Of a DNA stretch of 64,000 nucleotides, positions 18,970-29,147 are shown piece after piece. The stretch covers positions 682,001-746,000 of the forward strand of contig NZ_JAFIBY010000001.1 in assembly GCF_017832355.1 (NCBI RefSeq). Direction: 5' to 3'. A program made the translations under genes and the position numbers. Each line of letters starts with the position of its first letter. Positions within the stretch are counted from its first letter, which is position 1. The notes under the pieces were generated by a model. It saw only the letters and a program-made list of their open reading frames with translations. It searched no databases and was not told the DNA's origin. Origin of the DNA: Serratia sp. PL17 (GTDB lineage Bacteria > Pseudomonadota > Gammaproteobacteria > Enterobacterales > Enterobacteriaceae).

Positions 18970-19224
18970 CTAGTGTTTTTTACGATCAAGGTCCTGGTAA
19001 TCCGTTGCTTCAATCTTGGCGATGCCAGCTTCTAAGATATTGATTAATTGACGTGCGACATCTGTGGTTAGCCAAAGCGTTCTGTCTACTTGGGCGTCTT
19101 CGGGTGTCTGGTCTAGTGAAGACAGGTAATGAAGGCGTATCATCATGGCGTCATAAACGTCGACAGTACTGATATCCCAACCAACAAGCGGGTGTGTCTG
19201 AATTACTTCATCATTTCTGTCCAT
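18970..19224 (-). CDS. bssS: Biofilm formation regulator BssS
   Basis: An 84-residue protein matching E. coli BssS (YceP), a small regulator that affects biofilm formation and signalling by AI-2 and indole through an unknown mechanism. The conserved start MDRNDEVIQTHPLVGWDIS and core LHYLSSLDQTPEDAQVDRTLWLT are close to E. coli. It lies between solA and dinI as in E. coli; here one extra small gene is inserted between bssS and dinI. The interval 19225-19415 shows no gene. Confidence 0.93.
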   Translation of the reverse strand: MDRNDEVIQTHPLVGWDISTVDVYDAMMIRLHYLSSLDQTPEDAQVDRTLWLTTDVARQLINILEAGIAKIEATDYQDLDRKKH

Positions 19225-19415
19225 AAAGACCCCTTATTGAGTAGTGACTACCGTGAGTGACTAACGAGGATCAATGCGGCCCATCATCATGTGAGCAATT
19301 ACAGTATACGCATCTGGTTTCGGTGGTGGAGCTTTTCCCACCTTCTTTTGCAAAATAAATATTTATTTGAGTGATTATTCTACAGGTTCGCTCGCGAAAG
19401 AGGGAAGACCGGGTG

Positions 19416-19694
19416 CTATGTAAGATCAGGTGGGGGGGCGTTTCCGTGTAGCCGTTTTTCTAACTCGGAGGCCAGATGGGCAAAGTGCTGCTGTGTTTCG
19501 GCATCGCGATTTTGATTTTGCGATTCCAGCTTTAGGCTGTGGATTAACAATTGATTGGCTTTGTCATCAAGACCAAAGGCCAGATAGGAGAATGCCACTT
19601 CCAACACGCTTAAACGTCGTTTTTGATCGGCGATCAGTGCCAGCAACTCGCCAAACGTCATCGCTTCTTCGTTTCTCACTTTGTCTGGGGCCAT
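19416..19694 (-). CDS. Small helical protein, unrecognised
   Basis: A 92-residue, mostly helical soluble protein with a helical hairpin pattern (MTFGELLALIADQKRRLSVLEVAFSYLAFGLDDKANQLLIHSLKLE) and a proline-ended tail. It vaguely recalls the layout of E. coli YecF (DUF2594), but I cannot confirm kinship. The ATG at 19694 has an excellent AACAGGAGGTATTTGAC ribosome site, supporting a real gene. It sits in the bssS-dinI interval, a place that is empty in E. coli. Confidence 0.7.
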   Translation of the reverse strand: MAPDKVRNEEAMTFGELLALIADQKRRLSVLEVAFSYLAFGLDDKANQLLIHSLKLESQNQNRDAETQQHFAHLASELEKRLHGNAPPPDLT

Positions 19695-19784
19695 GTCAAA
19701 TACCTCCTGTTAAAGCATTCAGTACAGACCAGATAAAGGGTTTCTTCCAGCAAAAAATTAAACCCCCTTCGCCAGGCTTCAAAT

Positions 19785-19812
19785 ACAAAAAAGCCGGAGA
19801 GCGACCCCCGGC
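19785..19812 (-). terminator. Terminator downstream of dinI
   Basis: Short stem GCCGG (19793-19797) with CCGGC (19808-19812). On the minus strand it is followed by a T-run (19785-19792), matching the end of dinI at 19831. Confidence 0.65.
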
Positions 19813-19830
19813 AAAAACTACATTGCAGTA

Positions 19831-20070
19831 TTATTCTGCGCTAAACCAATCGTCAGCACTTTCCCAGGTTTCCTGGAGGATGTCTGCGATCAGGTCTTTA
19901 TCTGTTTTGAGACCGCCAAGTACCGAGAGCCCGTTTGAGCCGGCATAACGTACCTGAACCACGGTGTCTGGAAATTGGCGATTGACTCGCTTGCTCAGTT
20001 CGCCGGTCAGAGCCTCTATGGCCCCTGACGGTAGTGGTTTGGTTTTATCTATAGTGACTTCAACACGCAT
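19831..20070 (-). CDS. dinI: DNA damage-inducible protein DinI
   Basis: A 79-residue SOS protein that binds RecA filaments and stabilises them, tuning LexA and UmuD cleavage. The sequence MRVEVTIDKTKPLPSGAIEALTGELSKRV and the acidic C-terminal helix (DKDLIADILQETWESADDWF) that mimics DNA are diagnostic. A LexA box lies 22 bp upstream of the start. pyrC is upstream on the same strand, as in E. coli. Confidence 0.96.
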   Translation of the reverse strand: MRVEVTIDKTKPLPSGAIEALTGELSKRVNRQFPDTVVQVRYAGSNGLSVLGGLKTDKDLIADILQETWESADDWFSAE

Positions 20071-20091
20071 AATTGCCCCCGAAGCGATTTA

Positions 20092-20107
20092 CTGGATATT
20101 TATACAG
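20092..20107. promoter_or_regulatory. LexA box of dinI
   Basis: CTGGATATTTATACAG fits CTG-N10-CAG with an AT-rich centre, the enterobacterial SOS operator. It lies directly before dinI and after pyrC, so dinI is expected to be induced by DNA damage. Confidence 0.88.
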
Positions 20108-20150
20108 TTAACCGAGGCCGGGGGCAAGAGGCTACGTTAAAAAAAGATGC

Positions 20151-21197
20151 TTACGCCTTCACTGACCAGTTCAGGCTCTCTCCTGCCAGGAAGGGCACTA
20201 CCGTTTCGTCACCCATGAGGATCTCTTCCGGCTGGGTGGTCGGGACGCGTTGCAGCTCGATAAAATCGGTATTGACCGGCAAACCATAAAAACGCGGGCC
20301 ATTCAGTGAGCAGAATGCTTCCAGATGCTCTAGTGCGCCCAGTTGTTCAAATACGCTGGCGTAGGCCGGGATGGCGTTAGGGGCATTGAATACACCTGCA
20401 CAGCCACAGCTTGATTCCTTACGGTGTTTGGCATGCGGGGCAGAGTCGGTGCCGAGGAAGAAGCGATCTGAGCCGCTGGCAACCGCTTTGCGCAATGCAT
20501 CCTGATGAATGTTGCGCTTAAGGATTGGCAGGCAGAACAGGTGCGGGCGGATGCCACCAACCAACATGTGGTTACGGTTAAACATGAGGTGCTGTGGAGT
20601 GATAGTGGCGCCAAGGAATCGATTGCCTTCCTGCACATATTGGGCCGCTTCTTTGGTGGTGATGTGCTCGAAGACGATTTTCAGTTCTGGGAACTGTTGA
20701 CGAATTGGCTCCATAACCTGCTCAATAAAACGAGCCTCGCGATCGAAAATATCAACGGCGGCATCGGTCACTTCACCATGAATCAACAGCGGCATGCCGA
20801 TTTTCTGCATTTGTTCGAACAGCGGGTAGATAGCTTTCACATCGCTGACACCGTGGCTGGAGTTGGTGGTGGCATTAGCCGGATACAGCTTGGCGGCAGT
20901 GAAAACACCTTGTTCGAACCCCGTGACCAGTTCTGTGGCGGCCAGCGAATTCGTCAGGTAGCAGGTCATCAGCGGGGTGAAGCTATGCCCCTGAGGGACT
21001 GCTGCCAGAATGCGGTCGCGATAAGCGCGGGCGGCATCGACGGTCGTAATTGGTGGAGCCAGGTTCGGCATCACAATCGCCCGGCCAAAGACCTGACTGG
21101 TATAGGGCAAAACCGTTTTCAGCATGTCATCATCACGCAGATGGATGTGCCAGTCGTCAGGGCGGCGGATTTTCAGGGCTTGAGGTTGTGCGGTCAT
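20151..21197 (-). CDS. pyrC: Dihydroorotase PyrC
   Basis: A 348-residue class II dihydroorotase that interconverts carbamoyl-aspartate and dihydroorotate in pyrimidine synthesis. The binuclear zinc site is marked by the [11 protein letters not shown] motif (His-x-His, residues about 16-18) near the start, the carboxylated lysine in [17 protein letters not shown] (about 103), and later histidines in MPLLIHGEV and [10 protein letters not shown]. The catalytic Asp is in LGTDSAPHA. Length matches E. coli (348). In E. coli pyrC is controlled by CTP/GTP-dependent start-site switching in its leader; I did not resolve that here. Confidence 0.96.
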   Translation of the reverse strand: MTAQPQALKIRRPDDWHIHLRDDDMLKTVLPYTSQVFGRAIVMPNLAPPITTVDAARAYRDRILAAVPQGHSFTPLMTCYLTNSLAATELVTGFEQGVFTAAKLYPANATTNSSHGVSDVKAIYPLFEQMQKIGMPLLIHGEVTDAAVDIFDREARFIEQVMEPIRQQFPELKIVFEHITTKEAAQYVQEGNRFLGATITPQHLMFNRNHMLVGGIRPHLFCLPILKRNIHQDALRKAVASGSDRFFLGTDSAPHAKHRKESSCGCAGVFNAPNAIPAYASVFEQLGALEHLEAFCSLNGPRFYGLPVNTDFIELQRVPTTQPEEILMGDETVVPFLAGESLNWSVKA

Positions 21198-21421
21198 GTT
21201 GCAAGGCTCCGGCGGTTAGAAACGGGTCTACATAAAAGCGAATAATGGGGGTTATTCACGCCGGGGTGTAAGGATAAGCTGAAAGCGCTTGCGATGCATC
21301 TGTTTGTTCACAGCAAGTTGAAATCAATTGGCTATCAGGCGCATAGTGAGAAGGATTTTAATGGTTCCCGGGTGCAAACTGCCGGGTAATCAAGGTTATT
21401 CATGTGGAATGGGAGAAAAAA

Positions 21422-21709
21422 ATGGAAGTGCGAGTAATTGCGACCCTACAGGCGAAACCTGAATTTGTATCTGCAGTGAGCGATACGGTACATGAGATTA
21501 TCGAACCAAGCCGTCGGGAGTTGGGCAACCTGCAATATGATTTGCACCGCGAATTGGAACAGCCAGGCACCTTCGTATTTTTTGAACGCTGGGCAAGCGA
21601 AGAGGCATTGGAAAAGCACAATGCCACCGAGCATTTTAAGCAATTCGTCAGCCAGCTTGATGGCAAACTTGATTCGCTGGATATCAAACGCTTGAAGAAA
21701 ATTGCCTGA
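21422..21709 (+). CDS. Antibiotic biosynthesis monooxygenase (ABM)-domain protein, YgiN-like
   Basis: A 95-residue ABM-fold protein (dimeric ferredoxin-like), resembling quinol monooxygenase YgiN and related small oxygenases. Typical features are the start MEVRVIATLQAKPEF, the SRRELGNLQYDLHRELEQPGTFVFFERWASEEALEKH core and the HF..F segment. The ATG at 21422 follows GGGAGAAAAAA; the frame opens earlier at a GTG (21404) without support. It faces rne tail to tail with a shared terminator. The substrate is unknown. Confidence 0.85.
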   Translation: MEVRVIATLQAKPEFVSAVSDTVHEIIEPSRRELGNLQYDLHRELEQPGTFVFFERWASEEALEKHNATEHFKQFVSQLDGKLDSLDIKRLKKIA

Positions 21710-21727
21710 GCCGATTTTGTTGCAATA

Positions 21728-21755
21728 AAAAACCCGCCTTATGGCGGGTTTTTTG
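21728..21755. terminator. Bidirectional terminator between the ABM gene and rne
   Basis: An 11-bp stem AAAAACCCGCC (21728-21738) with GGCGGGTTTTT (21743-21753), loop TTAT, with A/T runs on both sides. It serves both converging transcripts. Confidence 0.88.
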
Positions 21756-21771
21756 ATCGGAGCAGATTACG

Positions 21772-24700
21772 TTAATCGTTAACCGGCTGCGGTTTGGTTG
21801 CCGGTGCGGTGGCTTGGTTCGCCGCCGCATGGCCACCAGCGGAACCTTTACCTTCGAAGTTGAAGGTAGGACGCTGCCAATCGCTGTGTTGCTGCTGTTC
21901 CGGCACATAATCCGGTGCAGGAGCCTTGGTCATTGGTGCCGTTGCGATATGCTTGTACAGCGGTGCGGGTTGCTGCTGTACAACAGACACTTTATCTTCA
22001 ACAACGGTTGGAGCAACAATGGCCTGCACAGGCTCGACAGCGGCTTCCGGTTCTGCGACCACGGATGCCTGCTCGGCAACAAACGTGTCTTCAGTAACGG
22101 TTGTCACTGCGGTGTCCACAACGGGCGTTTCTTCCACCTCTGGGGCAGTTTCAACTGTTGGCGCTTCTTCAACCACTGGAGCGGCCTCAACCACTGGCGC
22201 GACTTCAGCTGCAGCCGTTTCTTCTACGGCCGGTGCCTCAACCACAGGTGCTGCGGTGATTTCCTCAGCCTGAGCCGTGATAATCGGCTTAACGGTTTCA
22301 ACAACCGGTTGGGTTTCTGCTTCAAGTGCTTCAACTGCAACGTCTGGCGCACTAACGGCTTGTACGGCGGTTTCAACGACCGCTGGTGCGGTTACGCTGA
22401 CGGCTTCCGGTGCCATGACATTGTCAGTAGCGATCTCGATAGCTTCCGCCTGAACTTCAGCTTCTTCAATCACTTGCGCAGTCTGTGTGACAGGGTAACT
22501 TACCCAGACCTTGCCTGAGGCCATTTCCGGAGAGGCGAAAGCCCCAGCCAATGGCATTGGCGACTGAGTAGGGTAACGCTCATCACGGTAACGGCGACGA
22601 CGTTGACCACTGACGCGCAGGTGGCGCGGAGAACGGCGTGAGCGGCGTGGCATGCCGTTTTCGCCGTTAGCGCGGTTATCACCTTGTGCATCATCTTCGG
22701 CCTGCGCCTCGAGGGTTTCAGGCAGCAGTTTAACGCTGTCTTCAACCTGGGCAGGCTTCACGTCCTGAGCTTTTGCTACTGGCGCTTTGGGTGCCAATAA
22801 TTCTTCCGCTGCGCGATGCAGTTCTTCTTCCGCAGACAATACACGAACTTTCTGTGGCAGATTACGACGCTGACGGCGCTGCATGTTCTGCATCTGACGT
22901 TCTTCGAGATCTTCGTCATTGCTGGTGCTGGCCGTGGTGGTCTCTACGCTTTCAAGCGCGGCCACTTCCTGCTGAGCCTGACGTTTTTCTTCCTGACGAC
23001 GACGCTGACGCTCGGCACGTTGATCACGGCGTTGTTGCTGCTCTTCACGCTGTGCTTTTGCGGCCTCTTCAGACTGTGGCTCATCGACCGGTGCAGTGGC
23101 TTGTGGCGCATTGCGGCGGTTGCGGCGCTGTTCATCACGTACTTCACGTGTTTCGCGGCCTTCGCGGTTGTCACGTGGTTCGCGATTTTCACGCGGTTCA
23201 CGGTTATCGCGATCACGGTTGTCACCACGTTCTTTACGCTCGCCACGTTCTGGACGATCGCCACGCTCACCGCGTTCTTTACGACCAGTACCTTGACGGC
23301 GTTGACCGCGACGATCCTGGCGGCGGTTTTCACCGTTACCTTCTTGCTTCGGCGCTTCAACAACGGGTTTGGCTTCGACAACAGGCTGTTCTTCACCAGC
23401 AAACAGCGCTTTCAGGCCACCGAACAGACGGCCTAACAGGCCCGGTTTTGCAGCAACTGGCGCGGCTTGTTTGGTTGCAGTAACGGTGGCGGTAGACTTC
23501 GCCACTGCCGGTTCTTCAGCCGGTGGTGGTGCGTCAGCAGCCAGAGAGAACGAAGCCAGCGCTGGCTGCTCTGGGCGTTTACGCTCCATCGGAGCATCTT
23601 CCAGCGGCTGAGCCATTTCTTCTTCGTGCAGTTTCGGCAACAGGTAGCTCAGGGTTGGTGTCTCTTCACCCTTACGCACGCGCAGCACAGAGTAATGCGG
23701 GGTTTGCATTTGATCGTTCGGCACGATGATCGCTTTCACGCCACCCTGACGTTTCTCGATCGCGCTCACCGATTCACGCTTTTCGTTCAGCAGGTAAGAA
23801 GCAACCTGAACTGGCACGATAGCGTGAACTTCTTTGGTGTTTTCTTTCAGCGCTTCTTCTTCGATCAGACGAAGAATGGACAGAGCCAGTGATTCGTTAT
23901 CACGGATGGTGCCGGTGCCGTTACAGCGTGGGCAGACGTGATGGCTGGATTCGCCTAACGACGGGCTGAGGCGCTGACGCGACATCTCAAGCAGGCCGAA
24001 ACGGGAAATGCGACCGATTTGGATACGCGCGCGGTCTTGACGAACGGCATCACGCAGGCGGTTTTCCACTTCACGTTGATGACGAACCGGGGTCATATCG
24101 ATAAAGTCGATAACGATCAGGCCGCCGAGGTCACGCAAGCGTAACTGGCGAGCGATCTCGTCCGCGGCTTCCAGGTTAGTGTTGAACGCCGTTTCTTCGA
24201 TATCGCCGCCACGAGTTGCACGCGCGGAGTTAATATCGATAGCGGTCAGTGCTTCCGTGGAGTCGATAACAATCGAGCCGCCGGAAGGCAGGCGCACTTC
24301 ACGCTGGAAAGCGGATTCGATTTGAGATTCGATTTGGTAGTGGCTGAACAGTGGGATCTCACCGCTGTACAGTTTGATTTTGCTGCTGAAATCCGGGCGA
24401 CCCAAGGCAGCAATGTGCTCTTTGGCCAGATCGAGAATTTTGGGATTGTCGATCAGGATTTCGCCGATGTCTGGGCGCAGATAGTCGCGGAATGCACGCA
24501 CGATGACGTTGCTTTCCTGATGGATCAGGAAGGGGGCAGAGCGGCCTTCAGCGGCTTTTTTGATGGCTTCCCAGTGCTTCAGGCGGAAAGACAGATCCCA
24601 CTGCAGCGCATCGGCAGATTTACCAACGCCTGCGGTACGAACAATCAGACCCATGCCATCAGGCAGTTGCAGGGACGAAAGCGCTTCTTTCAACTCGGTA

Positions 24701-25143
24701 CGGTCGTCACCTTCGATGCGGCGTGAAATACCACCGGCACGAGGGTTGTTCGGCATCAGTACCAAATAACTGCCCGCCAGGCTGATGAAGGTGGTTAAGG
24801 CTGCGCCTTTGTTGCCACGTTCTTCTTTATCAACCTGAACGATCACTTCCTGGCCTTCGCGCAGCACATCTTTGATGTTAGGGCGACCATGAGAAGAGTA
24901 GTTACTTGGGAAGTATTCGCGGGCGATTTCTTTAAGAGGGAGGAAACCATGTCGTTCGGCGCCGTAATCAACGAACGCTGCTTCAAGACTTGGTTCTATA
25001 CGAGTGATTTTACCTTTGTAAATATTCGCTTTTTTCTGTTCATGACCCGGACTTTCAATATCCAAATCATACAGCCGCTGTCCATCTACGAGGGCAACAC
25101 GCAACTCTTCCTGCTGAGTTGCGTTAATCAACATTCTTTTCAT
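21772..25143 (-). CDS. rne: Ribonuclease E
   Basis: The 1123-residue essential endoribonuclease that starts mRNA decay and processes tRNA and rRNA, and scaffolds the degradosome at the inner membrane. The catalytic half is almost identical to E. coli: S1 domain around residues 36-125, DNase I-like domain with Mg ligands Asp303 and Asp346, and the zinc link CPRCNGTGT with Cys404 and Cys407. The C-terminal half is disordered: an Arg-rich RNA-binding region (about 600-700, many RE/RD/RG repeats), a second Arg-rich region, and a long Ala/Val/Glu/Pro-rich tract with repeats like [12 protein letters not shown]. It ends [22 protein letters not shown], the likely PNPase-binding tail. It is about 60 residues longer than E. 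coli RNase E (1061). Confidence 0.97.
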   Translation of the reverse strand: MKRMLINATQQEELRVALVDGQRLYDLDIESPGHEQKKANIYKGKITRIEPSLEAAFVDYGAERHGFLPLKEIAREYFPSNYSSHGRPNIKDVLREGQEVIVQVDKEERGNKGAALTTFISLAGSYLVLMPNNPRAGGISRRIEGDDRTELKEALSSLQLPDGMGLIVRTAGVGKSADALQWDLSFRLKHWEAIKKAAEGRSAPFLIHQESNVIVRAFRDYLRPDIGEILIDNPKILDLAKEHIAALGRPDFSSKIKLYSGEIPLFSHYQIESQIESAFQREVRLPSGGSIVIDSTEALTAIDINSARATRGGDIEETAFNTNLEAADEIARQLRLRDLGGLIVIDFIDMTPVRHQREVENRLRDAVRQDRARIQIGRISRFGLLEMSRQRLSPSLGESSHHVCPRCNGTGTIRDNESLALSILRLIEEEALKENTKEVHAIVPVQVASYLLNEKRESVSAIEKRQGGVKAIIVPNDQMQTPHYSVLRVRKGEETPTLSYLLPKLHEEEMAQPLEDAPMERKRPEQPALASFSLAADAPPPAEEPAVAKSTATVTATKQAAPVAAKPGLLGRLFGGLKALFAGEEQPVVEAKPVVEAPKQEGNGENRRQDRRGQRRQGTGRKERGERGDRPERGERKERGDNRDRDNREPRENREPRDNREGRETREVRDEQRRNRRNAPQATAPVDEPQSEEAAKAQREEQQQRRDQRAERQRRRQEEKRQAQQEVAALESVETTTASTSNDEDLEERQMQNMQRRQRRNLPQKVRVLSAEEELHRAAEELLAPKAPVAKAQDVKPAQVEDSVKLLPETLEAQAEDDAQGDNRANGENGMPRRSRRSPRHLRVSGQRRRRYRDERYPTQSPMPLAGAFASPEMASGKVWVSYPVTQTAQVIEEAEVQAEAIEIATDNVMAPEAVSVTAPAVVETAVQAVSAPDVAVEALEAETQPVVETVKPIITAQAEEITAAPVVEAPAVEETAAAEVAPVVEAAPVVEEAPTVETAPEVEETPVVDTAVTTVTEDTFVAEQASVVAEPEAAVEPVQAIVAPTVVEDKVSVVQQQPAPLYKHIATAPMTKAPAPDYVPEQQQHSDWQRPTFNFEGKGSAGGHAAANQATAPATKPQPVND

Positions 25144-25600
25144 CTTAACTTACTCGTTATTTTTACATTATCGACAAAGCTGCGGGCAAAATAACCTCAT
25201 GGCCGGATTAAAACCGAAAACCCCGTGTCTTCTCGCAAAGTCGTCAACCTCACGGTTGTCGCCTGCATAGGGGCGCATTATCTCGGTAAGCCTGTATTTC
25301 TTTGTGAAAAACAGCACTTTTACTAGGGGAATAGCCTCTGATTTACGTCGACAGATCTGATTCCGTTTGCCGGCCAAGCTGCAACCCGCAGCCCGCTAAT
25401 TGTTTGATTTCACATTACGTCTTACGCCATTGCTGCGTTTTTGTGCCATCAGACAAATTTTATAATTCCACAGTTTTCCCTGTTTAACGAGAATCAACGT
25501 GGAAAGTAAACACATTATTCCACTGCTGATACGGTTATAGCAAGGTGACTTTTCCTTAACTGCGGAAGAAATCGCAAACGTTCAAACCGGCTTGCTGCCT
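25144..25600 (-). promoter_or_regulatory. rne 5' leader and rne/rluC divergent promoter region
   Basis: About 550 bp separate the rne and rluC starts with no gene that I can support. In E. coli rne has a roughly 360-nt leader whose hairpins let RNase E cut its own mRNA, and rluC is divergent; the same layout and leader length are available here. I did not fold the leader, so the individual hairpins are not assigned. Confidence 0.6.
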
Positions 25601-25695
25601 TATTGTCCGCCAAGGTTTCCCCCACAGTCAGAGAGACAGTTAAGCACATAAAAAGAAGTGGCGCTATTTACGCGCTCTATTTAGAATCCTGCTCC

Positions 25696-26658
25696 ATGAA
25701 AACGAACATTCCTGCAGTACAATTAATCACGATTTCCGATGACGAAGCTGGTCAACGAATCGACAACTTTCTGCTTGCTCGCCTCAAAGGCGTGCCGAAG
25801 AGCATGATTTACCGCATCGTGCGCAAAGGCGAAGTACGGGTCAATAAGGGGCGCATTAAGGTTGAATATAAACTGGCGCCTGGCGACATCGTACGTATAC
25901 CGCCAGTGCGGGTAGCCGAGCGTGAAGATACCCCCGTTTCCGCCAAGCTGGACAAAGTCGCCGCATTGGCAGATTGCATTCTGTATGAAGATGATCATCT
26001 GTTGTTGCTGAACAAACCCTCAGGTACTGCCGTACACGGTGGAAGCGGCCTGAGTTTTGGCGTGATCGAAGCGTTGCGCGCGTTGCGTCCTGAAGCGCGC
26101 TTCCTGGAACTGGTGCACCGATTGGACCGTGACACCTCGGGTGTATTGCTGGTGGCGAAAAAACGTTCTGCATTACGTTCACTGCACGAACAGTTGCGGC
26201 TGAAAGGGATGCAGAAAGATTATCTGGCCTTGGTACGCGGTCAATGGCAGTCGCATTGCAAAGCTGTTCAGGCACCCCTGTTGAAAAACATTTTGCAAAG
26301 TGGCGAGCGCATTGTGCGTGTCAACAGCGAAGGCAAACCGTCGGAAACGCGCTTCAAGGTGGAGGAACGTTTTGAGCATGCAACGCTGGTCAAGGCTAGC
26401 CCAATCACTGGGCGTACCCATCAGATTCGTGTTCATGCCCTGCATGCCGGGCATCCGATAGCCTTTGACGATCGCTATGGCGATCGTGAGTTCGATCGCC
26501 AATTGGCAGGTACCGGGCTTAAGCGTCTGTTCCTGCACGCGGCTGCGCTACGTTTCGAACACCCGGGCACCGGCGAGACGATGCGTATCGAAGCGCCAAT
26601 GGACCAAGAGTTACGCCACTGCCTGCAGGTATTGCGCAAGCAGTCAAAAGCCCAGTAA
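25696..26658 (+). CDS. rluC: 23S rRNA pseudouridine(955/2504/2580) synthase RluC
   Basis: A 320-residue pseudouridine synthase of the RluA family that modifies U955, U2504 and U2580 of 23S rRNA. An N-terminal S4 RNA-binding domain ([31 protein letters not shown], residues about 20-50) precedes the catalytic domain with HRLDRDTSG, in which Asp144 is the nucleophile. [11 protein letters not shown] is the usual later motif. The ATG at 25696 reproduces the E. coli N-terminus and length (319); an ORF extension to 25603 is not needed. Confidence 0.96.
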   Translation: MKTNIPAVQLITISDDEAGQRIDNFLLARLKGVPKSMIYRIVRKGEVRVNKGRIKVEYKLAPGDIVRIPPVRVAEREDTPVSAKLDKVAALADCILYEDDHLLLLNKPSGTAVHGGSGLSFGVIEALRALRPEARFLELVHRLDRDTSGVLLVAKKRSALRSLHEQLRLKGMQKDYLALVRGQWQSHCKAVQAPLLKNILQSGERIVRVNSEGKPSETRFKVEERFEHATLVKASPITGRTHQIRVHALHAGHPIAFDDRYGDREFDRQLAGTGLKRLFLHAAALRFEHPGTGETMRIEAPMDQELRHCLQVLRKQSKAQ

Positions 26659-26666
26659 ACCGTGTT

Positions 26667-27248
26667 TTATGCCAGCGGGTTGATACCTTCAGCCCGCAGC
26701 ATCTCTAACAGTGAGATCAGTGGCAGACCAATCAACGCATTCGGATCCCGTCCTTCCAGTTTGTCGAACAATGCAATCCCCAAACCTTCGCTTTTAAAAC
26801 TGCCTGCACAGTTGAGCGGTTGTTCAAGGCGCACATAGGTGGTGATTTCAAGGTCGCTCAATGTACGAAAATGCACATGGAAAGGTTCGCATATTGCTTG
26901 CAGGTGGTTATTGCGGCTGTTGTATAACGCCAGGCCGGTATAAAAGGTGACCGTTTTGCCACTGGCCTGACGCAACTGTGTGCGGGCGTTGTCCTCGGTG
27001 TGTGGTTTTCCGGTGATTTTTCCATCGAGCACGCAGACCTGATCGGAACCGATAATCAGAGTGTCAGGGTAGGCGAGGGCCAATGCTTGAGCCTTCGCGG
27101 CCGCCAATCGTAGCACCAGCGCCTCTGCGGTTTCTCCGGCCTGCGGGGCTTCATCGACGTGCGGTGCGGCACAGATAAAAGGCAGATGCAGCTTTTCCAG
27201 CAGCATCTTGCGGTAGCTCGAGGTGGAGGCAAGGAGTAGTCTCTGCAT
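26667..27248 (-). CDS. yceF: Maf-family 7-methyl-GTP pyrophosphatase YceF
   Basis: A 193-residue nucleoside triphosphate pyrophosphatase of the Maf family; E. coli YceF hydrolyses 7-methyl-GTP and may clear modified nucleotides. Maf motifs are seen in order: [17 protein letters not shown] at the start, APHVDEAP near 37, [18 protein letters not shown] with the catalytic Asp near 69, and [27 protein letters not shown] near the end. The ATG at 27248 gives the E. coli length (194). It is transcribed away from yceD, with the two genes' promoters in the 141-bp gap. Confidence 0.93.
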   Translation of the reverse strand: MQRLLLASTSSYRKMLLEKLHLPFICAAPHVDEAPQAGETAEALVLRLAAAKAQALALAYPDTLIIGSDQVCVLDGKITGKPHTEDNARTQLRQASGKTVTFYTGLALYNSRNNHLQAICEPFHVHFRTLSDLEITTYVRLEQPLNCAGSFKSEGLGIALFDKLEGRDPNALIGLPLISLLEMLRAEGINPLA

Positions 27249-27351
27249 AATTTTTTTCGTAAACCGTAGCGTAAATAGAGTGGGCATTTTAAACTGTCCG
27301 CCGCTGAGGAAGCGAATATTGGTGAAAGGTGCCGTTTTACGGCCTTTTTCT

Positions 27352-27380
27352 TTGACTCTATGTCGTTACAAAGTTAATAT
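27352..27380 (+). promoter_or_regulatory. Sigma-70 promoter of the yceD-rpmF-fab cluster
   Basis: TTGACT (27352-27357), a 17-bp spacer and TAATAT (27375-27380) form a near-consensus promoter. Transcription should start about 27385-27388, only 2-5 nt before the yceD ATG at 27390, so the message would be almost leaderless. Confidence 0.75.
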
Positions 27381-27389
27381 GCGCGCCCT

Positions 27390-27911
27390 ATGCAAAAGGT
27401 AAAATTACCCTTGACCATTGATGCGGTACGTACCGCTCAGAAACGATTGGACTATGTTGGTTCCTATTCGCCTGAGCAGGTTACACGTGTCGCCGCCTCT
27501 GTGGTCAGTGTGGACAGTGATGTTGAGGTCTCGTTATCTTTTAATATCGATAACCAGCGCCTCGCGGTGATAACAGGGCATGCGGACGTCCAGGTAATGC
27601 TGATGTGCCAACGCTGTGGAGTTCCGTTCGAGCATCATGTACACACAACATATTGTTTTAGCCCGGTCGTCAATGATGAGCAGGCTGAGGCATTACCGGG
27701 AGCGTACGAGCCGATCGAAGTCGATGAGTTTGGCGAAGTCGATCTGTTGGCAATGATTGAAGATGAAATTATTCTTTCACTGCCTGTCGTCCCGGTACAT
27801 GAATCTGAACACTGTGAAGTGTCCGAAGCGGACATGGTCTTTGGCAAACTGCCTGCAGAGGCGGAGAAACCAAACCCATTTGCCGTATTAGCCAGTTTAA
27901 AGCGTAAGTAA
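27390..27911 (+). CDS. yceD: YceD (DUF177) protein upstream of rpmF
   Basis: A 173-residue protein of the DUF177 family, almost always found directly before rpmF; a role in 23S rRNA or large-subunit maturation has been suggested in plants and bacteria. The start [22 protein letters not shown] and the end [13 protein letters not shown] match E. coli YceD. Paired cysteines ([12 protein letters not shown] and later HCEV) could bind metal. The start codon is conserved, but no Shine-Dalgarno fits between the promoter and the ATG. Confidence 0.93.
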   Translation: MQKVKLPLTIDAVRTAQKRLDYVGSYSPEQVTRVAASVVSVDSDVEVSLSFNIDNQRLAVITGHADVQVMLMCQRCGVPFEHHVHTTYCFSPVVNDEQAEALPGAYEPIEVDEFGEVDLLAMIEDEIILSLPVVPVHESEHCEVSEADMVFGKLPAEAEKPNPFAVLASLKRK

Positions 27912-27927
27912 TTAAGGAGTAAGGTCC

Positions 27928-28095
27928 ATGGCCGTACAACAAAATAAACCAACCCGTTCCAAGCGTGGCATGCGTCGTTCACACGATGCCCTGACCACCA
28001 CCACTTTGTCTGTTGATGCGACTTCCGGTGAAACTCATCGTCGTCACCACATCACTGCCGACGGTTTCTACCGCGGTCGCAAGGTTATCGGCTAA
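27928..28095 (+). CDS. rpmF: 50S ribosomal protein L32
   Basis: A 55-residue ribosomal protein L32: [20 protein letters not shown] is diagnostic, and the ending is [11 protein letters not shown]. The ATG at 27928 follows TTAAGGAGTAAGGTCC, a strong ribosome site. The C4 zinc motif found in some L32 proteins is absent, as in E. coli. It is followed 12 bp later by plsX; the yceD-rpmF-plsX-fab order links ribosome and lipid synthesis, as in other enterobacteria. Confidence 0.97.
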   Translation: MAVQQNKPTRSKRGMRRSHDALTTTTLSVDATSGETHRRHHITADGFYRGRKVIG

Positions 28096-28106
28096 GTAGC
28101 GGTACC

Positions 28107-29141
28107 TTGACTCGTCTAACCCTGGCGTTAGATGCAATGGGCGGGGACTTCGGTCCCTGCGTCACAGTGCCTGCTTCATTGCAGGCACTGGCCTCTAATT
28201 TACAGCTTCATCTTCTGCTGGTCGGCAATCCCGACACCCTCTCTCCTTTACTTGCCAAAGCCGATCCAGTTCTTCTGGAACGTTTGCAAGTCGTGCCCGC
28301 TGAATCAGTGATTGCCGGCGACGCCAAACCCTCACAAGCGATACGCGCCAGCCGTGGTACTTCTATGCGCGTTGCGCTTGAATTGACCAAAAATGGTGAT
28401 GCGCAAGGCTGTGTCAGCGCGGGTAATACAGGTGCGTTGATGGGGTTGGCGAAAATGCTGATTAAGCCGCTGGACGGTATTGAGCGCCCTGCACTGATGA
28501 CGGTGATCCCGAATCAGTTAGGCGGTAAAACCGTCGTGTTGGATCTCGGTGCCAATGTCGAATGCGACAGCACCATGTTAGTCCAGTTTGCGGTGATGGG
28601 CGCGGTGATGGCCGAAGAGGTCGTGGGGATTGCGCAACCACGCGTGGCGCTGCTGAATATTGGTGAAGAAGAAACCAAAGGCCTGGATAATATCCGCGAA
28701 GCGGCCGCCGTGCTAAAAAATACGCCGGCAATCAACTATATTGGTTACCTGGAAGGCAACGATCTTCTCACCGGTAAAACCGATGTGATGGTTTGCGACG
28801 GCTTTGTGGGTAACGTCACCCTGAAAACCATGGAAGGGGTGGTAAGAGTCTTTTTATCGCTACTGAAGTCATCCGGAGACGGTGGCAAACAGGCGTGGTG
28901 GTTAAAATTGTTAGGCCGTTGGTTGCAAAAGCGGGTGGTAAAGCGGTTCGGCCACCTGAACCCCGACCAGTATAATGGCGCATGTCTGTTAGGATTGCGC
29001 AGCACCGTAATCAAGAGCCACGGCGCTGCGAACCCACACGCGTTTGCAGTTGCAATCGAACAGGCTGTGCAGGCGGTGCAGCGGCAAGTCCCTGACAGGA
29101 TTGCTGCGCGCCTTGAAGCTGTATTACCTAAGAGTGACTGA
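28107..29141 (+). CDS. plsX: Phosphate acyltransferase PlsX
   Basis: A 344-residue soluble acyltransferase that turns acyl-ACP and phosphate into acyl-phosphate, feeding PlsY in phospholipid synthesis. The start is a TTG (28107) giving [17 protein letters not shown], the conserved N-terminus; no ATG is available nearby. [15 protein letters not shown] and [21 protein letters not shown] are typical. It lies 12 bp after rpmF and 7 bp before fabH, so the genes are in one operon. The TTG start probably keeps its output low relative to L32. Confidence 0.95.
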   Translation: MTRLTLALDAMGGDFGPCVTVPASLQALASNLQLHLLLVGNPDTLSPLLAKADPVLLERLQVVPAESVIAGDAKPSQAIRASRGTSMRVALELTKNGDAQGCVSAGNTGALMGLAKMLIKPLDGIERPALMTVIPNQLGGKTVVLDLGANVECDSTMLVQFAVMGAVMAEEVVGIAQPRVALLNIGEEETKGLDNIREAAAVLKNTPAINYIGYLEGNDLLTGKTDVMVCDGFVGNVTLKTMEGVVRVFLSLLKSSGDGGKQAWWLKLLGRWLQKRVVKRFGHLNPDQYNGACLLGLRSTVIKSHGAANPHAFAVAIEQAVQAVQRQVPDRIAARLEAVLPKSD

Positions 29142-29147
29142 TCGTAC

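Noticed and set aside
20505..21245. 246-codon open frame opposite pyrC
   Set aside because: It is fully antisense to a clear pyrC and has no ribosome site or recognisable domain.
21814..23892. Several long open frames on the plus strand opposite rne (up to 236 codons)
   Set aside because: They mirror the repetitive, GC-skewed C-terminal half of rne in the opposite strand and have low-complexity products without starts or families.
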